DNA of 64,000 nt from Trebonia sp963737285 (GCA_963737285.1 CAVTRT010000002.1:1922001-1986000); one strand, 5' to 3'. Shown: positions 17,535 to 27,527, counted from the first letter of the stretch. Made by a program: numbers and translations. Notes: a model not told the origin generated them from the letters alone.

Positions 17535-18419
17535 TTAGGGTCCGTCGGTGTTTGTCACGGATTTCGGTCGGCGTGTCGGGGGCTGGTAGTGCCTCGGGTC
17601 GATGTTGCTGGTGATGCTGGTGATGCGGTAGCAGGTGCGGGGCTTGCCCTCGGGGTGCTTGTTCCAGCGGCTGAGCGGGGACTTGACCTTGCGGGCGCAG
17701 ACGCGGGGGCGGCGGGGGCCGTGCAGGCGGGCGAGGACGGCGCGGCCGATGTCGCCGGTCAGGTCGCCGGCGGGGTCGGTGATGTTCGCGGCGGTGATCA
17801 GGAGGTCCTGCGCGGTCTCGACGGCGGCCTGGTAGCTGGCGCGGTCGGGGTCGGTGCCGGGCACGGACTGGACGGCGTCGGTGACCGCGATGCGAAGTGC
17901 CTGGCAGACGGCGAGCAGGGCCCATGTTTCCTGCTCGATCCCGGCGGGGTCGCCGGAGCGGAGCACCCTGCCCTGGAGCAGGGTGTGGCGCAGCGCGAGG
18001 TAGGTGACCTCGTGCTCCCACCGCTCGTGGTACAGGGCCATCAGGGCCTGCGCGGGGTAGGCGCGGTGATCCAGCAGGGTGGTGGCGAGCCGGTAGGTGC
18101 CGCCGTAGCTGGTGCCGTCGTGGCAGGTCACGGTCACGGCCGCGGTGATGATGCGGACTTTCACGCCGCCGATGACGGACAGGCACGACCCGTCGGGCAG
18201 GTAGCGGAGCACGGGCGGGCGGCGGTTGCCGTTGAGCCGGGCGAGGAACCGGGCGCCGGTGGCGTTCACCGCGGCGAGGAAGCCCGCGCCGTCGAAGCCG
18301 CGGTCGGTGAGCAGGAGCATGGTCTTGTCCAGCAGGTGCAGCAGGCTCAGGGCCTGGCCCGTTTCCCCGCCGGCGGCCGGGCCGAAGACCGGTCCCAGCA
18401 GTGCCCGGTGTCCCGTCAA
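17535..18419 (-). mobile_element. IS4-family transposase, 5'-truncated
   Basis: The 294-residue open frame contains the second catalytic region LLLTDRGFDGAGF and the IS4 signature YHERWEHEVTYLALRH (Y-x2-R-x3-E). The first catalytic Asp and about 150 N-terminal residues are absent: similarity begins at TGHRALLGPVFGPA, next to the collagen-like gene. Not transposition-competent by itself. No terminal repeats were identified. It probably inserted here and lost its left part. Confidence 0.85.
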
Positions 18420-19156
18420 CTGCTCGTCGCGCTCAGCCGGGACGGTGCCGTGGCTGCGCGCCCACCGTTGCCAGACTGGGCGCTCGCGCTGGTCGGCCCC
18501 GTCGAGTTGCCGACGAGGACCGCGTTGACCGTGCCAGATAGGAAGGTGATCGCACCGCCCTGGGCGACAAAGCAGTCGACGTTGATCACGGTCCCGGCGG
18601 GCACCGACACCACCGCGCTTATGGGGAGCGTGTAGTCAACGGTGTTCGCGCTGCCGTTCGTTACCCCGTACGGCTGGCTGCCGCCGTCCACGACGCACTC
18701 GATCGTGGAGGGATTCGGGGCGATATTCGCCAGGACGGTGGCGGACACGTAATAGGTGCCCGCGGTCGCCACTGTGGGCGTCTGCAGCACCGTGGTGTAG
18801 CTCTGGCCGTTGAGGGCGACACTGCTGCTTCCGTAGGAAGCTGTCCCGGTAAGCCCGACCGCTACTCCCGCCGGCCCGGTCGCGCCAGTCGCGCCAGTCG
18901 CACCCTTAGCGCCAGTCGCACCCTTAGCGCCAGTCGCCCCCTTCACCCCCGCTGGCCCCCGCAACCCGGTCGCGCCAGTGGCGCCCTTGGGGCCGCGCGG
19001 TCCCTGCGGCCCGGCCGGCCCCTGCTGATTCCAGGTGACCTTGGTGTACCCCCGCGAGCAATTGCTGCCGGAAATCCGCTCTAGCGCCGAGCAGGTCACC
19101 TGTGGGCACCGCGGCCGCAGGGCGACCCACTCTATGCCGCAACCCACCCTGCACAC
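18416..19156 (-). CDS. Collagen-like (Gly-X-Y) protein
   Basis: About 246 residues: a Cys-containing N-terminal part with VTWNQQGP leading into about 20 Gly-X-Y triplets (GPQGPRGPKGATGATG), then a C-terminal beta-rich domain of about 130 residues ending FLSGTVNAVLVGNSTG, like the trimerising C-terminal domains of bacterial collagen-like proteins. No signal peptide is visible from the available starts, so the 5' end is unclear or truncated. The last 30 residues look like read-through into IS4-derived DNA, so the natural stop may be lost. Confidence 0.7.
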   Translation of the reverse strand: MCRVGCGIEWVALRPRCPQVTCSALERISGSNCSRGYTKVTWNQQGPAGPQGPRGPKGATGATGLRGPAGVKGATGAKGATGAKGATGATGATGPAGVAVGLTGTASYGSSSVALNGQSYTTVLQTPTVATAGTYYVSATVLANIAPNPSTIECVVDGGSQPYGVTNGSANTVDYTLPISAVVSVPAGTVINVDCFVAQGGAITFLSGTVNAVLVGNSTGPTSASAQSGNGGRAATAPSRLSATSS

Positions 19157-19342
19157 CCGACGCCAGAGGTCACCAAGTGGGAGAAGGGCCTCCCGGCCGC
19201 GGAGAAGATCACGCCAGGCACGGCCTTGCCACCGCGCGATGGGCCGTGGCCCGATCGGCCGCTTGCTTCAGTAGTGCATTAACTGATAGCGTCCTAACGG
19301 TTATGGCGCACATCGATCCCGGATCTTGCTACGAGGGGCACA

Positions 19343-19861
19343 ATGGAGATCACCGCAGACGCGGGCAGTGGAGCAGAGCTGCCCGAGATACCGGGCGATC
19401 CGCTCGCCCTTGAGCACCAGGTGTGCTTCGCCATGTCGATCGCGGTGCGCAGCGTGCTGGGCATCTACCGGCCGATCCTGGAGCCTATGGGGCTGACCCA
19501 CCCGCAGTACCTGGTGATGCTAGCCCTGTGGGGGCAGTCGCCGCTCCCGGTGAAAGAGCTCATCGAGACGCTTCAGTTGGACGGGCCGACGCTCTCGCCG
19601 ATGCTCAAGCGCCTCGAGGCGGCGGGCCTGGTCACCAGGACCCGCGACCCCAACGACGAGCGCCAGCTCCGCATCGAACTCACGCAGCGGGGCCGCGCCC
19701 TGCGCGAGCAGGCGCTGAACGTGCCGCCCGCAGTCGTGGCCAAGCTCGGCATGAGCCTCGGCGACCTCATGGAACTGCACAAGGGACTTACCGAGCTCAA
19801 CGAGGCGGCCCGCCGGGCCGGCGTCCATCCAGAGCCCGCGCCCGCCAAGGACAGCATCTAG
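19343..19861 (+). CDS. OhrR-type MarR family redox regulator
   Basis: The 172-residue protein fits OhrR: the peroxide-sensing Cys28 in LEHQVCFAMS, then YRPILEPMGLTHPQYLVML, the recognition helix region LDGPTLSPMLKRLE, and the wing DPNDERQLRIELTQRGR. OhrR dimers repress the thiol peroxidase Ohr until Cys is oxidised by organic hydroperoxide. No ohr gene is adjacent; the next gene downstream is a membrane protein 147 bp away. The ATG follows GAGGGGCACA. Confidence 0.88.
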   Translation: MEITADAGSGAELPEIPGDPLALEHQVCFAMSIAVRSVLGIYRPILEPMGLTHPQYLVMLALWGQSPLPVKELIETLQLDGPTLSPMLKRLEAAGLVTRTRDPNDERQLRIELTQRGRALREQALNVPPAVVAKLGMSLGDLMELHKGLTELNEAARRAGVHPEPAPAKDSI

Positions 19862-20008
19862 CACGGCCCGCGCCGCCGGAAGAGCGCGAAGAGATCCGCG
19901 AGGACGGCTCCACCTGGCCCGAGCAGGCCGTCATGAGGCAGATCGCGCTGTCCAGCCGGAGGAAATCGTCGCTGGCACCGATGGTGCCGGGCAGGAAGAA
20001 AGACCAAA

Positions 20009-20980
20009 GTGAAGAGCAATCTGACCACGATAATCGTTCTGGTGTCCGTCTCTGTTCGCGCTTGCGGCGGCTTGCTGGTAGGTGCCGTGCTGGCCGTCGG
20101 CCTGGCTGGCTCGCTCGCGGGAATCGCGTCGGCTGCGGCGGCCCTGCCGTCGGTGCCGACGTCGTCACAGGCGGGGGGCGTCTCACCGGCAACGGGCATG
20201 ACGCTGGCTGCCGATCAGGTGAGCGGCAGCCCGCAGGCGTGCACGGCGTACGCGTACGCCGCCATCGAGAGGCGCACGGTCATCACGGCGACGCCGGCCG
20301 CATGCGAGGGACTTACCCGCGCCCAGGTCAACCATGCGGCGGGCACCGCCATCGACATGACGCTGGCGAACGGTGCCAAGCCAGCTGGTCGCGGGCAGGA
20401 CTCCAAGTCGGCCCGTCGCAAGCAGGCGGCCGCCGCCGCAGCGTGGGTGCATGCGCTGATCACCGCCCCGGCCCCGGCGCCTGCCAGCCCGCACGCGGCC
20501 TCCTCAGGCGGCCGTCCGTTGTCGGGCGTCCTCAGCGGATCGGTGTCCGAGCTGCGGCTGGGCGGCGTGAGTGAGCTGGCTGCCCAGGTCGGCGCGCTGC
20601 TCGCCTGGCTGGCCACCGCCGCGAGCGGTGGCCTAGTGCTAGCTCGCTGGCTCCGCGCCGGAGGCAGCCCGCTGCGTAGGACCGCGACCGCCGCGCCGCC
20701 CGCGACGATCCTCGGGCACGTCGGCGGCGGTCTGCTCGGCCTGGTGCTGTGGGCCGCCTTCATGCTCAGCGGCCAGGCGGTCTTCGCCTGGATCGCGCTC
20801 GGGCTGCTCGCACTAGTAGCCGGCGCCGGCATGGCCGTGCTCGTGCTCGGGCTGCCGAGCCCGGGCCGCCCCGCGCTCACCGCCCGGCGGCCCCGGATCC
20901 CGGTTCTCGCGATCTTCGCGCACGGGCTGTTCGCCGCGACCGCACTGCTGCTGGTACTGACGGCGACCATCGGTGCCTGA
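20009..20980 (+). CDS. Exported/membrane protein of unknown function
   Basis: GTG start with a GCAGGAAGAA site. The 323-residue product has an N-terminal signal-anchor (about residues 8-45), an Ala/Thr-rich extracytoplasmic region with two Cys (CTAYAYAAIERR and CEGLTRAQ), and four hydrophobic C-terminal segments (about residues 190-215, 232-258, 262-280, 300-322). The Cys-containing region could form one disulfide. I recognise no family. Confidence 0.8.
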   Translation: MKSNLTTIIVLVSVSVRACGGLLVGAVLAVGLAGSLAGIASAAAALPSVPTSSQAGGVSPATGMTLAADQVSGSPQACTAYAYAAIERRTVITATPAACEGLTRAQVNHAAGTAIDMTLANGAKPAGRGQDSKSARRKQAAAAAAWVHALITAPAPAPASPHAASSGGRPLSGVLSGSVSELRLGGVSELAAQVGALLAWLATAASGGLVLARWLRAGGSPLRRTATAAPPATILGHVGGGLLGLVLWAAFMLSGQAVFAWIALGLLALVAGAGMAVLVLGLPSPGRPALTARRPRIPVLAIFAHGLFAATALLLVLTATIGA

Positions 20981-21027
20981 TGGCACGCCCGCGACACAGG
21001 CACGGCGCGCAGCCGCAGGCGGACCAG

Positions 21028-21064
21028 GCTGAGGCCGCCACCCCGCAGGGGCGGCGGCCTCAGC
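21028..21064. terminator. Bidirectional hairpin, 12-bp stem
   Basis: GCTGAGGCCGCC at 21028-21039 pairs with 21053-21064. It lies between convergent stops at 20980 and 21085. Confidence 0.75.
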
Positions 21065-21084
21065 GCCTTACTTACGGGCCGGGC

Positions 21085-22299
21085 TTACGGGCATTCCGGG
21101 ACCACCGGGCCGTTGGTGTCCGTCCACAGCCAGGCGTCGGAGTAGTAGTAGCCGTCGGTGGACAGGTCCCAGATTGACTCGGTGCCGTAGGGGCCGGCGA
21201 TTGACTGGCCATTGACGTAGCAGACGATGTAGATCGGCGAGCCGGCCGCGTGCTCGGGACCCGCGGCGTAGGAGTTGGCCGGACCCTTGTGGCCGGAGTC
21301 GCCGCCGGTCGCCTGCGAGACCACGGTGACCTCACGCCCGGTGTTGTACCCCGTCCGGGCCGGTGCCGGGGCGCTCGCTGTGGTGCCGTAGAAGTACTGG
21401 CCCCAGTTGGTGCCCATGCTGTTCTTCGCCCCGACCTGGAACGTGTACTTGGTGCTGGCCTTCAGGCCGCCCACCGTCACCGACGTGGTGCCCGCGCCCA
21501 CCGAGGGGCCAGCGGTCCAGGCGCTGGTGCCGGTGACCCGGTACTGGGTCACGAAGCTCGCCACGTTGTCCGCGGTGTTCGTCCAGGCCAGCGCGGCGGC
21601 AGTCTCGCTCGTCGCCGTCACGCGGGCGTTGGTTACCTGGGAGGCCAGCACCTGCGGGGTGCTGGCCGTCGCGTACGCCGACCAGCGGGTGCCCGCGATG
21701 TTGCTCGCGCCAACCTGGAACGTGTACGACTCACCGGGGATCAGGCCGCCGATCGTCACCGACCTGGTGCCGGAGCCGACGGATGGCCCGGCCTGCCAGG
21801 CGCCGGAGCCGAGCTTGTACTGGGTGAGGAACCCGGTCTCGTTGCTGGTGGCCTCCTTCCAGGAGATCGTCTCGTCCCGCGCGGCCATGGCCGGCTCGCC
21901 GGTGGTCGGCTCGGCCGGGATGGGCACGGTCTTCACCGTCAGGTACGCCGACCACCGGGTGCCCTTGGCGTTGTTCGCGCCGACCTGGAACGTGTAGGTC
22001 GTGCCGGTCCTCAGCCCGCCCACCGAGACCGACGTGGCGCCGGCCGGGGCAGACGGCCCGGAGGTCCACTTGCCGTTGCCGATCTTGTACTGCGTCAGGT
22101 ACTGGCCAACGTTGTTGGCCGAGTCCGTCCAGTGCAGCACCGCGCTAGACCCGGTGACCGAGGATGCGCTCAGGCTCTTCGGCTCAGCCGGGATCGCGGT
22201 GTCGAGCGCGACCCACTGGAACGAGGTGTAGTAGCCGCTGCCGAAGGTCATCTTCCCGCCGTTGACGGTGATGTCGGCGATGCCAGAAGGGGCAGCTTC
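21085..22299 (-). CDS. Fibronectin type III repeat protein, 5' end missing
   Basis: Three Fn3 domains of about 90 residues are clear, each ending with a TYTFQVGA-type strand and WSAY or NWGQY; motifs include LHWTDSANNVGQYLTQYKI and LAWTNTADNVASFVTQYRV. A C-terminal domain of about 90 residues (VSQATGGDSGHKGPANSY, then IYIVCYVNGQSIAGPYGTES) contains two Cys and resembles a small surface module. Upstream of about 22290 the frame stays open but turns Arg/Gly-rich, and no signal peptide is seen, so the natural start is lost. Probably exported originally; likely a matrix or polysaccharide-binding protein. Confidence 0.75.
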   Translation of the reverse strand, partial: EAAPSGIADITVNGGKMTFGSGYYTSFQWVALDTAIPAEPKSLSASSVTGSSAVLHWTDSANNVGQYLTQYKIGNGKWTSGPSAPAGATSVSVGGLRTGTTYTFQVGANNAKGTRWSAYLTVKTVPIPAEPTTGEPAMAARDETISWKEATSNETGFLTQYKLGSGAWQAGPSVGSGTRSVTIGGLIPGESYTFQVGASNIAGTRWSAYATASTPQVLASQVTNARVTATSETAAALAWTNTADNVASFVTQYRVTGTSAWTAGPSVGAGTTSVTVGGLKASTKYTFQVGAKNSMGTNWGQYFYGTTASAPAPARTGYNTGREVTVVSQATGGDSGHKGPANSYAAGPEHAAGSPIYIVCYVNGQSIAGPYGTESIWDLSTDGYYYSDAWLWTDTNGPVVPECP

Positions 22300-22716
22300 G
22301 TGGGCACCGTCGAGTCGGATGCCGAGGTTATCGCGCCGGAGATCGAGGCCGTCCCGTGGTGGGGCGCGGCCGCCACGGCCACCGTTTGGGGCGGGGCCCT
22401 GGTCGCGACCACGGCAGCGTTCACCGTCGCCGACTGGGCGCTCTTCCCGACGCCGACGGCGGGGCCTTCCCTGGACGAGTGCCCTGGCGGGTCGTGCGGC
22501 TCGTCTTCGCCCGGTGAGGCTGACCCCAGCTGGAACCCCGCACCCGGGGCCTGCACGGTCGGCTGCGGGGTCAACTACAACTTCGGCGTCCCTTCCGGGT
22601 TCGTGTCCACCGAGATTTCCGCCACGAGTCGCTCGCACAGGCCTGCCGCCTCGGTGGCCGAGGCTGCCGTGACCAGGACCTGTCCGACCCGGTCCCAGCT
22701 CGCCTGGGCTGGGTAG
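22300..22716 (+). CDS. Possible small peptide with Cys-rich tail
   Basis: GTG at 22300 follows AGAAGGGG with correct spacing. The 138-residue frame begins with an acidic segment (about residues 3-16, ending EIEAV), then PWWGAAATATVWGGALVATT, a hydrophobic stretch, then a Cys-containing tail with CPGGSC and CTVGCG. Acidic leader plus short Cys/Ser/Gly-rich tail recalls RiPP precursors, and an ATP-grasp gene lies just downstream on the other strand, which overlaps the last 47 codons. No similarity is recalled, and antisense overlap could mimic coding. Tentative. Confidence 0.3.
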   Translation: MGTVESDAEVIAPEIEAVPWWGAAATATVWGGALVATTAAFTVADWALFPTPTAGPSLDECPGGSCGSSSPGEADPSWNPAPGACTVGCGVNYNFGVPSGFVSTEISATSRSHRPAASVAEAAVTRTCPTRSQLAWAG

Positions 22717-23430
22717 ACCACATCGCCTTCGGATACGGCGATATCAACCGCCAGGACGTTGTCGTGCTCCCGTACTTCTGCCACTCCGCTGATGCGCGTT
22801 ACCCGGCCCAGGGCAGCCTCAAGGAATCGCGTGGCCGCCCCCCGCCTGGCCCGGGAACCACCTCGAGCAGGGACATCACTCCAGCCGCCCGGCCCAGCGT
22901 GTACGTTTCGATGTCCAGGCCGTAGACCGCCCGCACGAGATCGGGAATCCGGTCCCCGCCCGGCCTCCCGTGCGATTCCACGATCCGCGGTCCGCGCGCC
23001 GTGAGCTTCGCCTCGGTATGCGCCGGGCCGTGCCGGAACTCTAGGGCGTCAAGGAAAGTCGTGACGCAGTCACGGAGCGCGGTCTCGTCGGCTGGCGCCA
23101 GGTTGGCCGGCAGAGCGTGACCGTACTCAATGAACCCCGCCCCGGTCAGCTTCTCGGTGATCGCCAGGATCACATGGCGCCCGTCGAAGCTGAGCGACTC
23201 AATGCTGTACTCGGGACCCTCCAGGTACTCTTCCATGATGAAGTCGCCGATCGGGAAGTAGTGCGCGAACTGATGATCCGTGCTGCCGCGCAGCCGGGTG
23301 AGCGACTCCCACGTGTCCCTTGCTTCTCCCGGCCCGTTGACGAGCCGGACCCCGAAGCTCGCGGCCGTGTCGACTGGCTTGACGACAAACGGGTAGCCGT
23401 GGGCGGCCATGCTCTCAGTCGCCGCCCCAG
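22575..23430 (-). pseudogene. ATP-grasp carboxylate-amine ligase, truncated and frameshifted
   Basis: The middle domain (AAHGYPFVVKPVDTAAS, FIMEEYLEGPEYSIESLSF) and active-site strand (HTEAKLTARGPRIVESHGRPGGD) are of the ATP-grasp ligase type that joins carboxylates to amines, as in BacD-like dipeptide ligases. At a run of six C (22838-22843) the frame changes; the true C-terminus continues as RFLEAALGRVTRISGVAEVR and ends at 22575. The N-terminal pre-grasp domain is missing: similarity stops near 23430, where the transglutaminase-like gene begins on the opposite strand. Confidence 0.75.
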
Positions 23431-25000
23431 CACCCGACTCACCGCAGATGCTCATGACTCCGGCGCTCCTCACCTGGGTGGCGGGTCTTTCCGCGGTGAC
23501 CGTGGCGCTGCGCAACCGCAGCGTCCTCGGGCCGGCCGCGGTCCTGGTAGGCGCGCAGGCGGCAGCGCTGATGTTCGCCTCCAACCAGGCCACCACCCAT
23601 CTGCTCCAGACTGGCGCCCTGCTTGTCCTCATGGCGGTTCTCGCGCTGATCCGGGCGGGCGAACCAGCGTCGCGGCCGCACGGCTTCCCCGCACGCACGC
23701 TTGGGGTACGAATCGCACTCGTATCGGTGGCTGCGGGTGCTGGCCTACTCGGCGCCATTGCCTCGGTGCCAGTCGACGCTGCACAGCGGTTCAATCCGCG
23801 TGCCCTGCTCATGCCGCTTCACCTAGAGCAGGCGCTCAGCCCCCTGTCGGAGGTTCGTGAGGAGCTTAGGCTCTCCCCCCGCGCACGCTCTTCAGCATCA
23901 GGATCACCGGCGCCAAGGACCCTGTCACCCTCATCCCGGCCGTGACCCTGGACTCCTTTGACGGATCGGAGTGGACAAGCTCGGACTCGTTCCGGGTCGC
24001 CGGCCCCGTCCTGGCAGCGGATGCCGCCGCTTCCGGCGCGGTCACCCTGACCGAGCACGTAACGCTGAGCACGCTGGCGCCTCCCTACCTGCCGGTGGCC
24101 GGCCGACCGGTGCGGATCGACGCCAGTCTCGGCCCGTCCGCGCTCATCGGCTTCGACCCGGATTCAGGAACACTCGTCACTGACGCCGCCAGCCTCGCTG
24201 GGGGTTCCTACACGGTCATCGCCGAGGGACATCCTGCCGACCCGGATCTGGCGAACGCCGCAGCCGGCAGCGGCGCGGCCTCCGTGCCGTATACCTATCT
24301 GCCGCCCGTGCCCGCATCGCTAGCCGCGCTGGCCGCCCGCATCACCGCGAGAGCCCACACGCCGTACGCGAAGCTCCTAGCCGTCGATGACTACCTCAGG
24401 AAGCTGCCGTCCAACCGGAACGCGCCGCCAGGCGATTCCTTTGGGACACTGGCCCGGCTGCTCAGCGCCGACAGCCTGCAAGGGGAAGCAGGGTATGCCG
24501 ACCAGCACGCGTCCGCCTTCGTAATCCTGGCCCGCTCCGAGCACCTCCCGACCCGGGTCGTGGTCGGCTACAGGCTCCCCGCCGAGGGCACGGGCCAGGG
24601 CACCGTCCGTACCTATACCGTCACCACCGCCGATGCCTACGCGTGGGCACAGGCCTACTTCCAGGGCTACGGCTGGATCGACTTCGACCCGACCGATACC
24701 CGCGACACGGTCAGGCTGCCCCCAGTAGTCCCCACCCCCGTGCAGCCGCCCGGGCGGCCGCCCGTGACCCAGCCGGGTTCCACGTCCGCGTCGGCGCCCG
24801 CCGGCAACACGCCGGTCAGCAGTTTCCATCCAGTGAATAAGCCCTTTACCGGCTCCCGGCCTGGCCTTGGGTCCTGGCAGGTCCCCTTGGAACTTGGGGC
24901 AGCCCTTCTTGCAGTCCTGCTGTGCCTCGCGATCATCGTCATGACGGCGGGTAGACGGCTGCTCCGGCGCTACCGGCGCCATTCAGCGCCAACAATGTGA
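23431..25000 (+). pseudogene. TgpA-like membrane transglutaminase homologue, broken and without catalytic residues
   Basis: Four TM helices (to about 23780) are followed by RFNPRALLMPLHLEQ; a frame change at six C (23875-23880) then leads to RTLFSIRITGAKDP and VTLDSFDGSEW, the DUF3488-like part, and a transglutaminase core. In active relatives the core has GYCEQF and DAHAW; here it reads GYADQHASAFVILARS and TTADAYAWAQAYFQGYGWI, so both Cys and His are replaced and only the final Asp (FDPT) remains. A Pro-rich linker and a last TM helix follow. The N-terminal TM part is truncated at the junction with ATP-grasp. Exact 5' boundary is approximate. Confidence 0.7.
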
Positions 25001-25617
25001 CGATCGACCTTAACGGGCACACGCTCTGGGGCAACGGCACCGGGACGGGGATCACCTTCGCGGCCCCGTCGGGGACCCTTGCGAACCCGGTCCTGGAGAA
25101 CGGCACCGTCTCCGGGTTCGCCACCGGCCTGGCGGCCGGCCCGAGCGGCGCGGCCAACGCCGTGATAAGCGCGATCCATTTCACCGCAGACGCAGGGAGT
25201 GGGGCGCCACGCTGGACGTGGGATCCGCGCCAGTTAACGGGCTGCAGGTCGATGAGACGACCTTCACGCAGAGTTCCGGCAGCGCCATATTCATCCATGG
25301 CGTGCTGACCGGCACTTTCCAGGTCAGCGGGTCCACGTTCACCGGCGGCGGCATCGTGTTCAACGAGGCCCCCGATGTCACGATCGCCGTCACGCTCACC
25401 GGGAACCAGTTCTCTGGCGGCGGGGTGTACCTCGAGTACGTAGGAGATACCACCAGGCCCGAATGTTGTCACCGGCACGTCGTTCAGGGTTGGCGAGGGA
25501 ATCTGCCTTCAGACTACGGACACGTCCGCCAAGTCTGATGGCAACCACTACGTCCTGCTAGTCATCGAGTCCATTACCGTCGAGAACGTGACGGTGCAGG
25601 TTACTGTCTGGAACTGA
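24982..25617 (+). pseudogene. Right-handed beta-helix (pectate-lyase-like) protein remnant
   Basis: The sequence starts inside a gene: NNVTIDLNGHTLWGNGTG is a typical first coil after a signal peptide, which is absent. Coils continue through NPVLENGTVSGFATGL; the frame changes near 25200 to VNGLQVDETTFTQSSGSAIF and again near 25445 to NVVTGTSFRVGEGICLQTTD, ending VTVQVTVWN at 25615. The 5' end is fused to the last codons of the transglutaminase-like gene. Such proteins bind or cleave polysaccharides; this copy is not expressible as is. Confidence 0.65.
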
Positions 25618-25754
25618 TAGTGGCGCTGCGTCACGATGCGTCAGGCTTGGACGGGCGCAGCGGGCGGGGAGGGCGCTGTGGATTCGGCGGGTGCGATGGA
25701 AGCTGCAGGTCGGAATGGCGGCGTTCGCCAAGGTGGTGTGACTACTTCGCTGTT

Positions 25755-27521
25755 TCAGGCGCGACCGGTGCCGACGGCCATAGGCGGGGGCCAGGCGGCC
25801 GGGTCGGACGGATCGGACGGTGCGGTGCGGCAGATGACGTAGTGGCGCGGGGTGATGGCCGTAGGATGGTGCGCGAGGACGGCCATGCAGCGGGCGTGCG
25901 CCTGCTGCGGCGTGTGGACGGCGTCGGTAGCGGCCAGGTGGGCGACCAACGGGCGGCCGTCGGCGCAGGCGAAGACGCGGGCCACGGCGGGCGCGACGGC
26001 CTCGTCTACCAGGCGCTGCACGTCGGCTACGTCCACCCAGCAGGAGTCGACCAGGATCCGATCCGGGGTGCCGGCGATGGGCTCCAGCCCGATGACCTCA
26101 GGCATCCGGCTGCCGGCCACGTCACCGTGCGCGGCGGCCACCAGCAGGCGTTCGACGGCCAGCAGCAGCGACTCCAACTCGGCCCGTGGCACCAGGCCGG
26201 TGTCGCCGCTCCAGACGTCCAGCAGCAGGCAGCCATCGACCTGGTTCAGGCTGAACCGGATCGGTGTTCCGTTGGCCGGCATCGGGTGCCACCGCAGCTC
26301 GGTCCGGGCGAGCGCGACGTCGATCTCCTCGGGCTGGAACCCGACGCCCGCGGTCAGCCCGGACCACGACTCAGAGACGAGGCTGTTGAACAACGGGTCG
26401 GAGTTGAAGCGCACGCCCCGTTCGTGCTCGATCAGTCTGTCCATGGCGTCCCGCTTGACGTTGTCGTACCTCGCGTGCCGGTTCGCCTCCATCGCCGTCG
26501 TCCAGGTGTGACCGGCCAGCTCGTCGAAGCTTCTTTCGCCGATCTCGACGGTCGCGATGCCGCCCTGGGCCAGGGAGCCGACGTAGCTCACCAGATGGCG
26601 CTCGAAACGGTTGCTGGACAACAGCGGGAGCACCAGTTCCGGATAGCGGGCGCGGCGGGCGACCACGGCGCAAATGGCCGCCAGCACGACGCTGGACCGG
26701 CTGGTCCGGGTGCGCGCCGCCACCCGCCGCACCGCCATCGCGGCGGCCACCGACGACAGCTCCACCGCCAGCGACTCGCCGCTGGCCCGGGCGCCCGGCA
26801 AGGCGTACAGGCAGCGGGGCATCCGCCACGTCTGCTCCGCCACGTAGGCCAGTGCCGCACCGGCCTTGCGTCGCTCGGCCGGGGTCGCCTCCAGTTCGGC
26901 CTGGTCCAGCGGCTGGTGGCCGGGCCGGCCTGCCTGCTGTCGAGCGGGCTGACCGAGCAGGCCGGCGAAGTCGCGCTTGAGGACCTCGATTGAGCCTTGG
27001 TCCATGGCCACGTGAGTGAACCCAGCGGCGCACGCGATGACCCGATCGCCGGCGTCGGGAGCGATGGCCACCGCGATGCGCACCGGACGCCGCGCCGGAT
27101 CGGGTGACTCGCGCAGCCACCGGATGAGCGCCTCGGCCACCGCGGGGCGGTCCCGCGGTCCCCACTGCCCCTCGCCGAGCGAGCAGGCCTCCAGCATCTG
27201 GACGCCGGACGCCGCGACCCGCTGGCGTGGCTGCTCGCCGGGCACGTAAATGGTGCGCAGGGACTCGTGCCGCGCGATCAGCACCGCAACCGCCTCGGCC
27301 ACGTCGTCGACGGACACCACCGCCGGCACCGGGAACTCGGCGCACAGGAGCGCGTAGAAGTGGTCGGGGGTATTGCTCAGCCACACGTAGACGCAGAGCT
27401 GGCCCAAGGTGAGCGGTCCCTCGCCGGCCCGCTGCCCGGTGAACGCGACCGGGATCGACGGCATCGGGGTCAGCCGTACGCGGCGTCGGCGGCGCTGGCC
27501 GGCTTCGGTTTCGGTGCTCAT
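25755..27521 (-). CDS. Stand-alone NRPS-type condensation domain protein
   Basis: The 588-residue protein has a condensation-domain layout: the early LTLGQLCVYVWL, the acceptor-side RHESLRTIY, the active-site region CAAGFTHVAMDQGS, and a later LVSYVGSLAQGG. The family motif is HHxxxDG; here the first His is Thr but the second, catalytic His and the Asp remain. The last 110 residues resemble a small extra domain (RILVDSCWVDVADVQRLVDE), perhaps an adenylation-type C-terminal piece. It is the last gene of a short minus-strand operon with an adenylation-like remnant. It may join an activated acyl or aminoacyl group to an amine. Confidence 0.75.
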   Translation of the reverse strand: MSTETEAGQRRRRRVRLTPMPSIPVAFTGQRAGEGPLTLGQLCVYVWLSNTPDHFYALLCAEFPVPAVVSVDDVAEAVAVLIARHESLRTIYVPGEQPRQRVAASGVQMLEACSLGEGQWGPRDRPAVAEALIRWLRESPDPARRPVRIAVAIAPDAGDRVIACAAGFTHVAMDQGSIEVLKRDFAGLLGQPARQQAGRPGHQPLDQAELEATPAERRKAGAALAYVAEQTWRMPRCLYALPGARASGESLAVELSSVAAAMAVRRVAARTRTSRSSVVLAAICAVVARRARYPELVLPLLSSNRFERHLVSYVGSLAQGGIATVEIGERSFDELAGHTWTTAMEANRHARYDNVKRDAMDRLIEHERGVRFNSDPLFNSLVSESWSGLTAGVGFQPEEIDVALARTELRWHPMPANGTPIRFSLNQVDGCLLLDVWSGDTGLVPRAELESLLLAVERLLVAAAHGDVAGSRMPEVIGLEPIAGTPDRILVDSCWVDVADVQRLVDEAVAPAVARVFACADGRPLVAHLAATDAVHTPQQAHARCMAVLAHHPTAITPRHYVICRTAPSDPSDPAAWPPPMAVGTGRA

Positions 27522-27527
27522 CGCTGC

